NCBI RefSeq assembly: GCF_019977735.1
Contig: NZ_AP025018.1
Coordinates: 4,964,580 to 5,028,579 of the forward strand
Origin: Calothrix sp. PCC 7716
Lineage (GTDB): Bacteria; Cyanobacteriota; Cyanobacteriia; Cyanobacteriales; Nostocaceae
Direction of reading: 5' to 3'
Length of the DNA stretch: 64,000 nt
The notes beneath the pieces are model-generated. The model did not search any database. It was not told the origin of the DNA and saw only the letters and a list, made by a program, of their open reading frames with translations. A program made the position numbers and the translations under genes. Every line of letters begins with the position of its first letter. Positions within the stretch are counted from its first letter, which is position 1. This document shows positions 44,212 to 51,302 of the stretch, one piece after another.

Positions 44212-46003
44212 TTGGACTTTGGACAAAATAATAAGTTTGCGAACAATGTTTGTGAGCTAAAAAAGGACGCAGTTTTTTATCCCAGTTATGAGATTAACTG
44301 AGTAAAACAAGTATATTTGCAGAAAAACTACGCAGCTTTAGGCTGTGAAATGTTTGATTTTTGACTTTTTTTGATAACAGGATGCTTAACTCTTTTAGTC
44401 TGGGTCTGACCCCTCACCCTACCAGTCGCATTTCCTCGGGGTTTTGGCGAATTTCCTGGTTTTCCGACCTCCGAAATAATTCTTTGGAAGTCACGTTGTA
44501 CGGTACTGGGAGAAATAATTTTATCATTGTTTTGCTTTTGATAGCGCTCCCACGGTCTTGGTAAATAGTTAGATAATTCTTTTGCAGCCCATAATTGTAC
44601 GTAGGCGAGCATTACTAAACGTATCCAATTTTCTTCGCGCTTTACGTCGGTAGTTTGGAAATTAGTCATTAGTAAACGTTGCTTTTTAAATCTAAACATA
44701 TGTTCTATGTCAAACCGTTGCCGATAGCAAGAATAGACTTCTGCAAGCGTAATACGTCCGCGTTGCTCACCCATAACTATCAACCACATCGGTTTCCAAA
44801 CCGCACAGCCAGTATCATCGGTAACATGAACCCGTACTAGAGTAAATGGGCATTTATACATTTGTTCTTGTTGAGTTCCCCTCATCAACATATGGTGCCA
44901 AGCCTTGAGGGTTACTGTGAATTGGCGACCTTTCTTGCTAGTGCTCTTGAATTGTGTTGTCTCGTCAGGCGGGTGCCAAGTCTCTTCAAGGGCAAGGTCG
45001 AAACGTTCAGCAAATTTTTTTGGACACCCGCGTTTCTTCTCTTCTTGTTGTGCAGGTGGTGAAGAGTAAAAAATTCGATTACTACGAACTCTGGTAATTA
45101 CAACCAAATTTTTGTGTTTGGATGAATTAAATAGGAATGAGCGTTGACTATAAGCACTATCAGCAGTTAATACTGATAATTTACCGTGCCACGGAAGCGA
45201 TTCATCTGACATCAATGCGTTAATTTGGTTAATGCCAACACTTATACCTTTCTTATCAGTTGGAACTCTTTCTCCCGACAGTGGAATTGACCAAGGCGCC
45301 GACTGGTGGGAGTCTTTTTCAGGTAACAGCGACACGAATGAAAAAGAATGACCAACACCGATGGATTTATTACCTGCAATAGTATTTGGCTGGTAAATAT
45401 AACCTCTTTCAGGTAAGGTTGGAGAGTAAGGGCGCGGGTGAGGAGTTGTATCCGTTGCAAATAAGTAAAAAGAGCGTTTTTCCGGTTGGGGCGTAACTTC
45501 AGCAATTAGTCGAGTTAAATTTTTTAGCTTTTTTCTCTTCTTTTTCTTATCATCGTTGAAATTAAATGATTTTTCAATTGCCTTGTAGATTGAGCTATAA
45601 GTCCTTTCAAATAAAGGACTTATAGATAACTCAACAGGGGAAGAAGCGCCGTTTGAGTTACTAGCCAAAGCATCAATTAAATCAATAATACTATCACTGT
45701 AAGATTTAAACAATTTACGTAAATGTTGCCGAAAAGAGCGGAATTGCGCTATTAATTGATTATTGTTTATTACTTGCATAGCCATCAGTTGTTTTGGTAT
45801 GTAGTTCGTTTCTGATAATACTATGTATTGATATACTCACCCTGATGGCTATTTTTATAACTAACAACTTAGAGCAAAAGTTTTTATTAGTTCATATCAA
45901 CTACTGGGAAGTCAATCTAATAAAATGAAAAATATAAATGAAAACAACGTAAATGTTCTTCGCAATATTAGTGCGCGAACGTACTATTTTGTCCAAAGTC
46001 CAA
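44212..46003 (-). mobile_element. Insertion sequence nested in the element (1.8 kb)
   Basis: 1792 bp with inverted terminal repeats TTGGACTTTGGACAAAATA at both ends (19 of 19 identical, with further matches inside) and a 6-bp TAAATT target duplication. It contains one transposase gene on the minus strand. It landed between the 368-aa gene and the 69-aa membrane-protein gene without breaking either. It carries the element's single GGCGCC (45295), which fits an origin in a host-type genome. Confidence 0.9.
44328..45785 (-). CDS. DDE transposase (IS4-superfamily type)
   Basis: 485 aa. Catalytic Asp in FATDTTPHP and LTADSAYS, and the signature Y-(2)-R-(3)-E-(6)-K in YRQRFDIEHMFRFKK, which is the YREK motif of IS4-like transposases. 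Basic C-terminus (KHPVIKKSQKSNISQ). The frame is intact, so the IS may be active. The exact IS family (IS4, IS701 or a relative) is not resolved. Confidence 0.88.
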   Translation of the reverse strand: MAMQVINNNQLIAQFRSFRQHLRKLFKSYSDSIIDLIDALASNSNGASSPVELSISPLFERTYSSIYKAIEKSFNFNDDKKKKRKKLKNLTRLIAEVTPQPEKRSFYLFATDTTPHPRPYSPTLPERGYIYQPNTIAGNKSIGVGHSFSFVSLLPEKDSHQSAPWSIPLSGERVPTDKKGISVGINQINALMSDESLPWHGKLSVLTADSAYSQRSFLFNSSKHKNLVVITRVRSNRIFYSSPPAQQEEKKRGCPKKFAERFDLALEETWHPPDETTQFKSTSKKGRQFTVTLKAWHHMLMRGTQQEQMYKCPFTLVRVHVTDDTGCAVWKPMWLIVMGEQRGRITLAEVYSCYRQRFDIEHMFRFKKQRLLMTNFQTTDVKREENWIRLVMLAYVQLWAAKELSNYLPRPWERYQKQNNDKIISPSTVQRDFQRIISEVGKPGNSPKPRGNATGRVRGQTQTKRVKHPVIKKSQKSNISQPKAA

Positions 46004-46054
46004 TAAATTATTATCTATATAATGTATATAAATGAGTAAAGGCATTTGGTTGAA

Positions 46055-46264
46055 ATGTTTAGTATTTATGAAGTGTTGTTATTTCTTGAATTAGTTAATT
46101 CAATATTAATATCAGCGCTTATATTAATGGGTAAAGTAAAAGTCGAAGAATTAAAAAATGTTCGTGATATTTCAATTGAGAATAACCGCATTGTTAAAAA
46201 GATAAGCAATACGGTTAATTCATCAGAAAATCAATTAAATATCCAAAGCAAAAAAAGTGATTAG
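46055..46264 (+). CDS. Small membrane protein, possible holin-like (69 aa)
   Basis: From the ATG at 46055: MFSIYEVLLFLELVNSILIS, one transmembrane helix at about residues 5-26, then a charged, possibly coiled-coil tail (KVEELKNVRDISIENNRIVK). A TTG at 46046 would add three residues. One N-terminal span plus a soluble tail beside an endolysin gene fits a holin- or spanin-like lysis protein. Its 3' end overlaps the convergent amidase gene by 30 bases. Confidence 0.5.
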   Translation: MFSIYEVLLFLELVNSILISALILMGKVKVEELKNVRDISIENNRIVKKISNTVNSSENQLNIQSKKSD

Positions 46265-46762
46265 TCCGTCTATTATTGCTTCTACCATTTCTCTTGTTTT
46301 ATAGATGCTCATATCTAAAGAGCTATCTATAAAACAAACTTCTATTAAAATAGCTGGCATTTTAGTGTTACGGAGTACATGTAAATGACTACCGTTTTTA
46401 ACACCGCGATTAACATAACCTAGTTTACAAATGTCTGATAAGATTGCTTTTGCAAGTCTTTTTCCATCTTGCGATATAGCGAATATCTCAGTACCATTAG
46501 CACGTTTATTAAAAGCATTAAAATGCAAGCTAATATAATAATCCGCTTTGATTCTATTTGCATTGATAACCCTTAAATTTAACGACTCGCGAACTGTTGA
46601 TGCTTTGTCAGGTGTAACATTAATTGCTTTAATAGATGGTATTTTATTTAGTTCAGATATTAGTAACAAACCTAATTCTTTAGTTAATTTACACTCGTGT
46701 TTTATTCCTATTGCACCGGTATCTGGTGGGCAATTATGACCTATATCAATTGCTAATTTCAT
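46235..46762 (-). CDS. N-acetylmuramoyl-L-alanine amidase (Amidase_3), endolysin-type
   Basis: 175 aa, a single domain with no signal peptide, as in phage endolysins. Zinc/catalytic motifs: DIGHNCPPDTGA near the start, SLHFNAFNK, and ILIEVCFIDS with the catalytic Glu; a Glu ligand probably lies in KHECKLTKELG. It cleaves the amide between MurNAc and the stem peptide. It is transcribed leftward, against the rightward block, which is unusual for a late lysis gene. Confidence 0.88.
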   Translation of the reverse strand: MKLAIDIGHNCPPDTGAIGIKHECKLTKELGLLLISELNKIPSIKAINVTPDKASTVRESLNLRVINANRIKADYYISLHFNAFNKRANGTEIFAISQDGKRLAKAILSDICKLGYVNRGVKNGSHLHVLRNTKMPAILIEVCFIDSSLDMSIYKTREMVEAIIDGLITFFALDI

Positions 46763-46806
46763 GGGTTATACTCTAGTAGTACACGTACATTATAGGATAT
46801 AGCGAT

Positions 46807-47061
46807 ATGGCTATTCAGAACGAAAAAGCACAAGAGTTTATTAACTTAGCTTTTGAATATATAGTTTATTTGAAAAATGAGCTAGCTACGGTTGTAGCTA
46901 GCGATAAAGCTAAGGATGAAATTATTGTCCAGAAGGATAATGAAGCTTTACAGGTTAGACAATTGTTTGATGAGTATGTCGCTAATGACATGAATGAAGA
47001 CAACGCATTGGTTAGCTTGTTTGATATTGCAAAGCAAGACTTAGAAGCTAAAAAAGCGTAA
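46807..47061 (+). CDS. Small helical element protein (84 aa)
   Basis: Begins MAIQNEKAQEFINLAFEYIV; almost entirely helical and acidic, with a possible coiled coil (NELATVVASDKAKDEIIVQK). It diverges from the amidase gene with 44 bp between them and is followed by a strong terminator. Function unknown. Confidence 0.6.
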   Translation: MAIQNEKAQEFINLAFEYIVYLKNELATVVASDKAKDEIIVQKDNEALQVRQLFDEYVANDMNEDNALVSLFDIAKQDLEAKKA

Positions 47062-47089
47062 ATTTTTGTGGAGTATGGGTAGATAGTCC

Positions 47090-47121
47090 TAGGGGTGATA
47101 TGGTACCACCCCTATTTTTTT
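47090..47121 (+). terminator. Rho-independent terminator
   Basis: TAGGGGTG / CACCCCTA stem with a 9-nt loop, followed by seven T residues. Ends the 84-aa gene transcript. Confidence 0.88.
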
Positions 47122-47174
47122 GTGTATAAATAGAACTTATGAATGAAGGGTAGGTGAAAAGGTAAGTGGGAGGA

Positions 47175-47286
47175 GGGCAAGTAGATATAAAAATAGATGC
47201 CATCAATGATGGCATCTAAGATGCCATCTATTTTTTTATTTACCTACTCACCCTATCTAAGGACTGTAACCCCTATTCTTTCGTTA
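47175..47286. repeat. Triple-dyad repeat, copy 4
   Basis: GTAGATATAAAAATA, then GATGCCATC (47196), GATGGCATC (47208) and GATGCCATC (47220) at a 12-bp period, then TATTTTTTTATTTACCTAC and, read on the minus strand at the far end, TAACGAAAGAATAGGGGTTA, whose first triplet is the stop codon of the integrase. In effect an inverted copy of the unit at 27796. Confidence 0.85.
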
Positions 47287-48663
47287 ACTTTCCTGTTTTT
47301 TCTCTTTTAATTCCTCCAATTGTTTTTGCATCTCAGCTAGCTGTTTTTTCAAAATATCGACTTCTGATAAGGTTTGATTATAGTTAGCTGGTAGCTCTGG
47401 GTTAGCTTGCATTGCATACGAGCTTACATCACGGTAGTGCTTACGACTTACAGCGTCGCTATGTTCGCACCATGCATTGACTATCTCTGGTTCACGTCCT
47501 AGGTCAAATATCTGATGAGTAACGAATGTATGGCGACAGTTGTAGAAAGGATAATATTGCTTAAGTTTCCCTTGTTTGATAAGTTCTGGAATTATTCCGT
47601 TCATTCTAACCGTGCTATCGCCACACCATTTGTCAGACATGACCTGAGACATTATAATTTTTCCCGTTTTAGTTTTAAACACGCATTCATTTGGTTCACC
47701 TTGTGGTAATTCTTTAAGAAGATTCCATAATTCACCGTTTTTAGGCATGGGAAATCTTCTGGCAGTATTATTTTTAGTAGGTTTAAATTTTCTGATACTT
47801 CCAGCATAACTACGACGAATGATAATGCATTCCTTATCCCATTGAATATCACACCACCATAAACCGTAAGCTTCACCCGGTCTACAACCAGTTAAAAACC
47901 TAAAACTAATGACATAGTACCAATGTGCTATGCCCGGTCGATTCTTGACATACTCTCTAATAATTAATGATTCTTTCCACGTATAGCATTTAGCTTTATC
48001 AAGTACATCTACATCGTTATCTATTTCATCATTTTGGTTAATTTCTTTATTTGCTTTTTTTAAATCAACATCTTGGTGCAAATCTAAAAAAGGATTGCAA
48101 GATATTAAGTTTCGCTTAATAGCTAGCTGATAAGCTTTGTCTATAACCGATAGCGTTCTCTTAGCGTGTAAAGCGCATCTGTTTTCAATTAACCAATTAC
48201 GAATCTTTATAGCGTCACTGCCTACTGTATTTGTTGCTTCGATGATTGCTCTTAAGTAAGTACCTTTATATTGATTGTGAAAGTAAGTAATAGATATATT
48301 ACTTTCTTTATATTCAAGATACATTTCATATATTTCAAGAGTAGAAAGTGAAGTAGTTGGTAGTACAGAACTACTTATACCAACAATGTTGGTATGGTTA
48401 GTTTTTTCAATTTTTTTATTTATTCCATATTTTTCTAAACTTTCATCAAAACAACCATCTTCTAAATCTAGCTGTACCCTATCGGCTATCCTGTTGGCTC
48501 TTGCCCAATTAATCTCGTTATCTTCCATGCCTAGCGCGTAACGTGGTTGTTCGCCTTTGGGAAAATACTGTCTAGGTAGCCTGATTTTTAATCTACCTTT
48601 CTCTGGAAATACTGATACTCTGCCTTTTTTACCTTTAGCGTCGCTAGATTGCATAATGTTCAA
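47284..48663 (-). CDS. Tyrosine recombinase (integrase)
   Basis: 459 aa. An N-terminal arm-binding region rich in basic residues (KGKKGRVSVFPEKGRLKIRL), a core-binding helical domain about residues 120-215, and the catalytic domain from about 225. Catalytic residues: Arg in FLTGCRPGEAYG, Lys in FKPTKNNTARRF, Arg in YNCRHTFVTH (where the usual HxxR His is Tyr), His in WCEHSDAVS and the nucleophilic Tyr in RKHYRDV. It lies at the right end with its start 70 bp from the putative attachment core. Long C-terminal coiled coil (LKKQLAEMQKQLEELKEKKQ). It should integrate and excise the element. Confidence 0.92.
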   Translation of the reverse strand: MNIMQSSDAKGKKGRVSVFPEKGRLKIRLPRQYFPKGEQPRYALGMEDNEINWARANRIADRVQLDLEDGCFDESLEKYGINKKIEKTNHTNIVGISSSVLPTTSLSTLEIYEMYLEYKESNISITYFHNQYKGTYLRAIIEATNTVGSDAIKIRNWLIENRCALHAKRTLSVIDKAYQLAIKRNLISCNPFLDLHQDVDLKKANKEINQNDEIDNDVDVLDKAKCYTWKESLIIREYVKNRPGIAHWYYVISFRFLTGCRPGEAYGLWWCDIQWDKECIIIRRSYAGSIRKFKPTKNNTARRFPMPKNGELWNLLKELPQGEPNECVFKTKTGKIIMSQVMSDKWCGDSTVRMNGIIPELIKQGKLKQYYPFYNCRHTFVTHQIFDLGREPEIVNAWCEHSDAVSRKHYRDVSSYAMQANPELPANYNQTLSEVDILKKQLAEMQKQLEELKEKKQES

Positions 48664-48733
48664 ACCATGTTCAAAAGTGGATAACCCTTGTTAGGGTATG
48701 AACCATTATACAGAAAAAGTAGATGCTACTTGC

Positions 48734-48752
48734 ATTATGACAAAAATTCAAA
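48734..48752. other. Putative right attachment site (attR core)
   Basis: ATTATGACAAAAATTCAAA, 18 of 19 identical to 27372-27390. It spans the start codon of the 31-codon host ORF, 70 bp from the integrase start. Confidence 0.6.
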
Positions 48753-48832
48753 GTGCTGTTGCTAAAGTTTTACCCGATGGCGCTAAGACTGAAATGCACC
48801 GTCAGTTAACTGAACCTGGTTCCGCTAATTAA
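48737..48832 (+). CDS. Short host peptide gene at the element boundary (31 aa)
   Basis: ATG to TAA, beginning MTKIQSAVAKVLPDGAKTEM and ending LTEPGSAN. Its first five codons coincide with the attR core, and at the other end the same start (MAKIQ) is cut off by element sequence, so the element appears to have entered this gene at its start codon and moved its native upstream region 21 kb away. Without the element it would directly follow the HDO gene and precede a P450. It could be a modified-peptide precursor, a small regulatory protein or a fragment of a larger gene. Confidence 0.45.
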   Translation: MTKIQSAVAKVLPDGAKTEMHRQLTEPGSAN

Positions 48833-48883
48833 GCAGGCACCAGTTTAGTATAAGTTCTGTGGGATAATCTTGTAGGATAATCT

Positions 48884-48955
48884 TGTGGGGTGGGCATCCT
48901 TGCCCGCCTTTAAATTGTAGTAACAGGCAGGGATGCCTGTTCCACAAGAGAATTA
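48884..48955. repeat. Dispersed GGGCATCCTTGCCCGCC / GGCAGGGATGCCTGTTCC repeat
   Basis: Inverted pair of the same family as at 15064, 50284, 58974 and 60066, in the leader of the third P450 gene. It is in frame with the P450, but a later ATG is the better start. Confidence 0.75.
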
Positions 48956-48972
48956 ATTCAATTTTAATCAAA

Positions 48973-50316
48973 ATGACTTCTTTAATACAAACTATACAGT
49001 TAATCGCTAACCCTACGAAATTTCTAGATAAAAGCGCAGCTAAATATGGTGATACCTTCACAATGCGGGTACTAGGTATAAACTCTCCACCAGTTGTATT
49101 TTTTGGTCATCCGCAAGCTATATCTGAATGTTTTGCTATTTCCGCACATAAATTAGACTTCAAAAAAGCAACCCATGTATTTAAACCACTGTTCGGTGCC
49201 AATTCGATTGTTCTCCAAGAAGGTCAACAGCACAATCGTCAGCGTAGTTTACTAATGCCGCCTTTTCATGGTGATAGGATGAAGTCTTACGGTGACACTA
49301 TATATAGTATTACTCAAGATGTCACCAAAAACTGGCGCCCAGGTCAAATAATCTCAATGCAGCATGTAATGCCTGATATTACTTTACAGATTATACTACA
49401 AGTAGTATTTGGTATTAGTCCAGGCGCCAGGTATGAAAAACTGAAACAACTTCTCAGTGCTTTGTTAGATGATATTACTACACCTTGGTACTCTAGCTTA
49501 TTTTTCTTTCCACCGCTACAACAAGATTTAGGCGCCTGGAGTCCTTGGGGAAATTATCTCAAGCGTAAGCAAGATATAGATAATCTTGTCTATGCTCAAA
49601 TTTCTGAAAGACGTTTACAGCAAGATGATTCACTAACTGATATTTTAAGCTTACTAATGTCCGCACGCGATGAAGACGGACAAGCGATGAGCGATGAAGA
49701 ATTAAAAGACCAGTTAATATCGCTTCTACTTTTAGGATATGAAACAACTGCTGGGGTTTTACAATGGCTATTTTATCTGATTCACGCACATCCACATGTA
49801 AAAGAAAAAATTATTGAAGAGTTAAAAAATTCAAGAGAACCTGACCCTACTAAGCTGCCGTATCTTTCTGCTGTTTGTCAAGAAACAATGCGACTCCACC
49901 CTATAGCATTAATTTGTACTCCACGTATGACAAAAGAAACAGTAGAAATAAGTGGTGTTGAATATGCAACTGGTACTGTTTTAGTTCCTTGTATTCATTT
50001 AGCGCATCATCGTAGTGAAACTTATATAGAACCAGAAAAGTTTAATCCTAATAGGTTTTTAAATCAAAAGTATTCTCCAACTGAATATTTACCTTTTGGA
50101 GGTGGGTATCGAGGATGTGTTGGTTCTGCTTTTTCTATGTATGAACTGAAGTTGGTAATGGCTGCAATTTTATCACAATTTGAACTTGAACTTGTTGAAA
50201 GGCGCCCTGTTAAACCTATGCGTCGCGGTATTACTATTGTTCCATCTTCAGGTGTACCAATGAAAATAAAACAAATAACCTCTTCTTGTGGAGCGGGCAT
50301 CCTTGCCCGCCCTTAA
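48973..50316 (+). CDS. Cytochrome P450, third copy
   Basis: 447 aa from the ATG at 48973 (MTSLIQTIQLIANPTKFLDK); an earlier in-frame ATG at 48883 would translate a dispersed repeat. Heme motif FGGGYRGCVG, K-helix QETMRLHP, I-helix LLGYETTAGVL, where the usual AGHETT has Tyr in place of His. Clearly diverged from the two tandem copies. The C-terminal residues SSCGAGILARP and stop codon are encoded by a dispersed repeat. Would neighbour HDO and the peptide gene in the element-free chromosome. Confidence 0.92.
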   Translation: MTSLIQTIQLIANPTKFLDKSAAKYGDTFTMRVLGINSPPVVFFGHPQAISECFAISAHKLDFKKATHVFKPLFGANSIVLQEGQQHNRQRSLLMPPFHGDRMKSYGDTIYSITQDVTKNWRPGQIISMQHVMPDITLQIILQVVFGISPGARYEKLKQLLSALLDDITTPWYSSLFFFPPLQQDLGAWSPWGNYLKRKQDIDNLVYAQISERRLQQDDSLTDILSLLMSARDEDGQAMSDEELKDQLISLLLLGYETTAGVLQWLFYLIHAHPHVKEKIIEELKNSREPDPTKLPYLSAVCQETMRLHPIALICTPRMTKETVEISGVEYATGTVLVPCIHLAHHRSETYIEPEKFNPNRFLNQKYSPTEYLPFGGGYRGCVGSAFSMYELKLVMAAILSQFELELVERRPVKPMRRGITIVPSSGVPMKIKQITSSCGAGILARP

Positions 50317-50416
50317 TATAAAAGACACAGGCAGGGATGCCTGTTCCACAAGATAATTGCCTGTTCCACAAGATAATTGCCTGTTCCACAAGATAATTGC
50401 CTGTTCCACAAGATAA
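50284..50416. repeat. Dispersed repeat with four tandem 20-bp units
   Basis: GTGGAGCGGGCATCCTTGCC, then about four head-to-tail copies of GCCTGTTCCACAAGATAATT from 50339. Slipped-strand expansion of the arm of the GGGCATCC-type dispersed repeat. Confidence 0.85.
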
Positions 50417-50540
50417 AAATAAGGCGCCTTCTATCAATTGGTAGAATAAGCAAAATAATATATTACCTTCGCAATGTAGATTAATTTTTATTTCCTAGCG
50501 TCTAGATTTACAGAACTGACGAAACCTTAAGGACTAAACG

Positions 50541-51302
50541 ATGCAAACTGAACAAAATCTAGAAGGAACGCTAGTCTCTAAAGCAATTGAAACAAGTGTG
50601 GGTCTTGCTTTTGATAATGTTGAAGAAATTGACGTTGATATTCAAACTGATATATTAAAACTTCTTCAAGGACAAGTTGATGGAGTTGGAGTACAAGGAC
50701 AGGGTTTGGAAATGCAAGGTGTTCGCATACAAGAACTTCAGTTGCAAACCGATACTGTTTCAGTTAATCCTTTAAACGCTGTTTTTGGTAAAGTCGAATT
50801 TGACCAACCTGTTAATGCTAATGCCCGTGTGGTATTGACTGAGGATGATTTAAACCGTGCAATGACTACTGACTGGGTTCGTAACTTCCTAAAGAAGGGA
50901 CTAGCTTTAAATTTGAACGGTGAAGATGTAACCTTTAAACCCCAACTTATTCGTATTCATTTACCTGAACCAAACAAAATAAAGGTTGTCGGTAAAATTT
51001 TACTCGAACAAGGTGGCGCCACACGCCCATTAACGTTTCAATCTATTTTTTGTCCTCGCACTGAAACCTCACCAATTATACTCGAAAGCTTTGTCTGTGC
51101 TGAAAATGAAGGTGTTACCCTTGATTTCGTCACAGCTTTTATTCAAAAAATTAAAGAATTGACACAAGCACCTCATCTAGAAATAGATGGGACTGCTTTT
51201 CGTGTTAAAAAGATGGAGGTAGAAAAAGGTACTATGACATTAATAGTACAAGTGCATTTACGCAAAATACCTTCGTCTAATAAAGTAGAATCATGCAACT
51301 AG
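50541..51302 (+). CDS. DUF2993 (LmeA-like) protein
   Basis: 253 aa. Characteristic start (ETSVGLAFDNVEEIDVDIQT) and the repeated beta pattern (VQGQGLEMQGVRIQELQLQT), then LTEDDLNRAMTTDWVRNFL. DUF2993 proteins are predicted lipid-binding envelope proteins; no signal peptide is visible here. Overlaps the epimerase gene by ten bases, so co-transcribed with it. Confidence 0.85.
   Translation: MQTEQNLEGTLVSKAIETSVGLAFDNVEEIDVDIQTDILKLLQGQVDGVGVQGQGLEMQGVRIQELQLQTDTVSVNPLNAVFGKVEFDQPVNANARVVLTEDDLNRAMTTDWVRNFLKKGLALNLNGEDVTFKPQLIRIHLPEPNKIKVVGKILLEQGGATRPLTFQSIFCPRTETSPIILESFVCAENEGVTLDFVTAFIQKIKELTQAPHLEIDGTAFRVKKMEVEKGTMTLIVQVHLRKIPSSNKVESCN

Larger units (their letters stand above)
27372..48733. 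mobile_element. 21.4-kb integrated element of undescribed type (virus-, satellite- or plasmid-like)
   Basis: Bounded by 19-bp imperfect direct repeats and ending with a tyrosine recombinase gene. Gene order: small ORF, RHH-like regulator, 177-aa protein (rightward); 13-gene leftward operon with P-loop ATPase and PD-(D/E)XK nuclease; 4-gene leftward operon; rightward structural-looking block; small membrane protein; endolysin-type amidase; 84-aa protein; integrase. Base composition is AT-richer than the flanks and the hexamer GGCGCC, frequent on both sides, occurs only once, in a nested IS. Four triple-dyad repeats are spaced along it. No terminase, portal, tail or capsid family is recognisable, and no relaxase or conjugation gene. 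Confidence 0.85.

Noticed and set aside
48664-48833. A tRNA gene as the integration target
   Set aside because: No cloverleaf or TTCGAATC-type T-loop is visible at either end; the repeat overlaps a start codon instead.
48883-48972. Longer start for the third P450
   Set aside because: The extra 30 residues translate a dispersed repeat; the ATG at 48973 gives a normal P450 N-terminus.
50339-50416. Possible CRISPR array (repeated 20-bp units)
   Set aside because: The units are head to tail with no spacers between them and belong to a dispersed repeat family; no cas gene is near.
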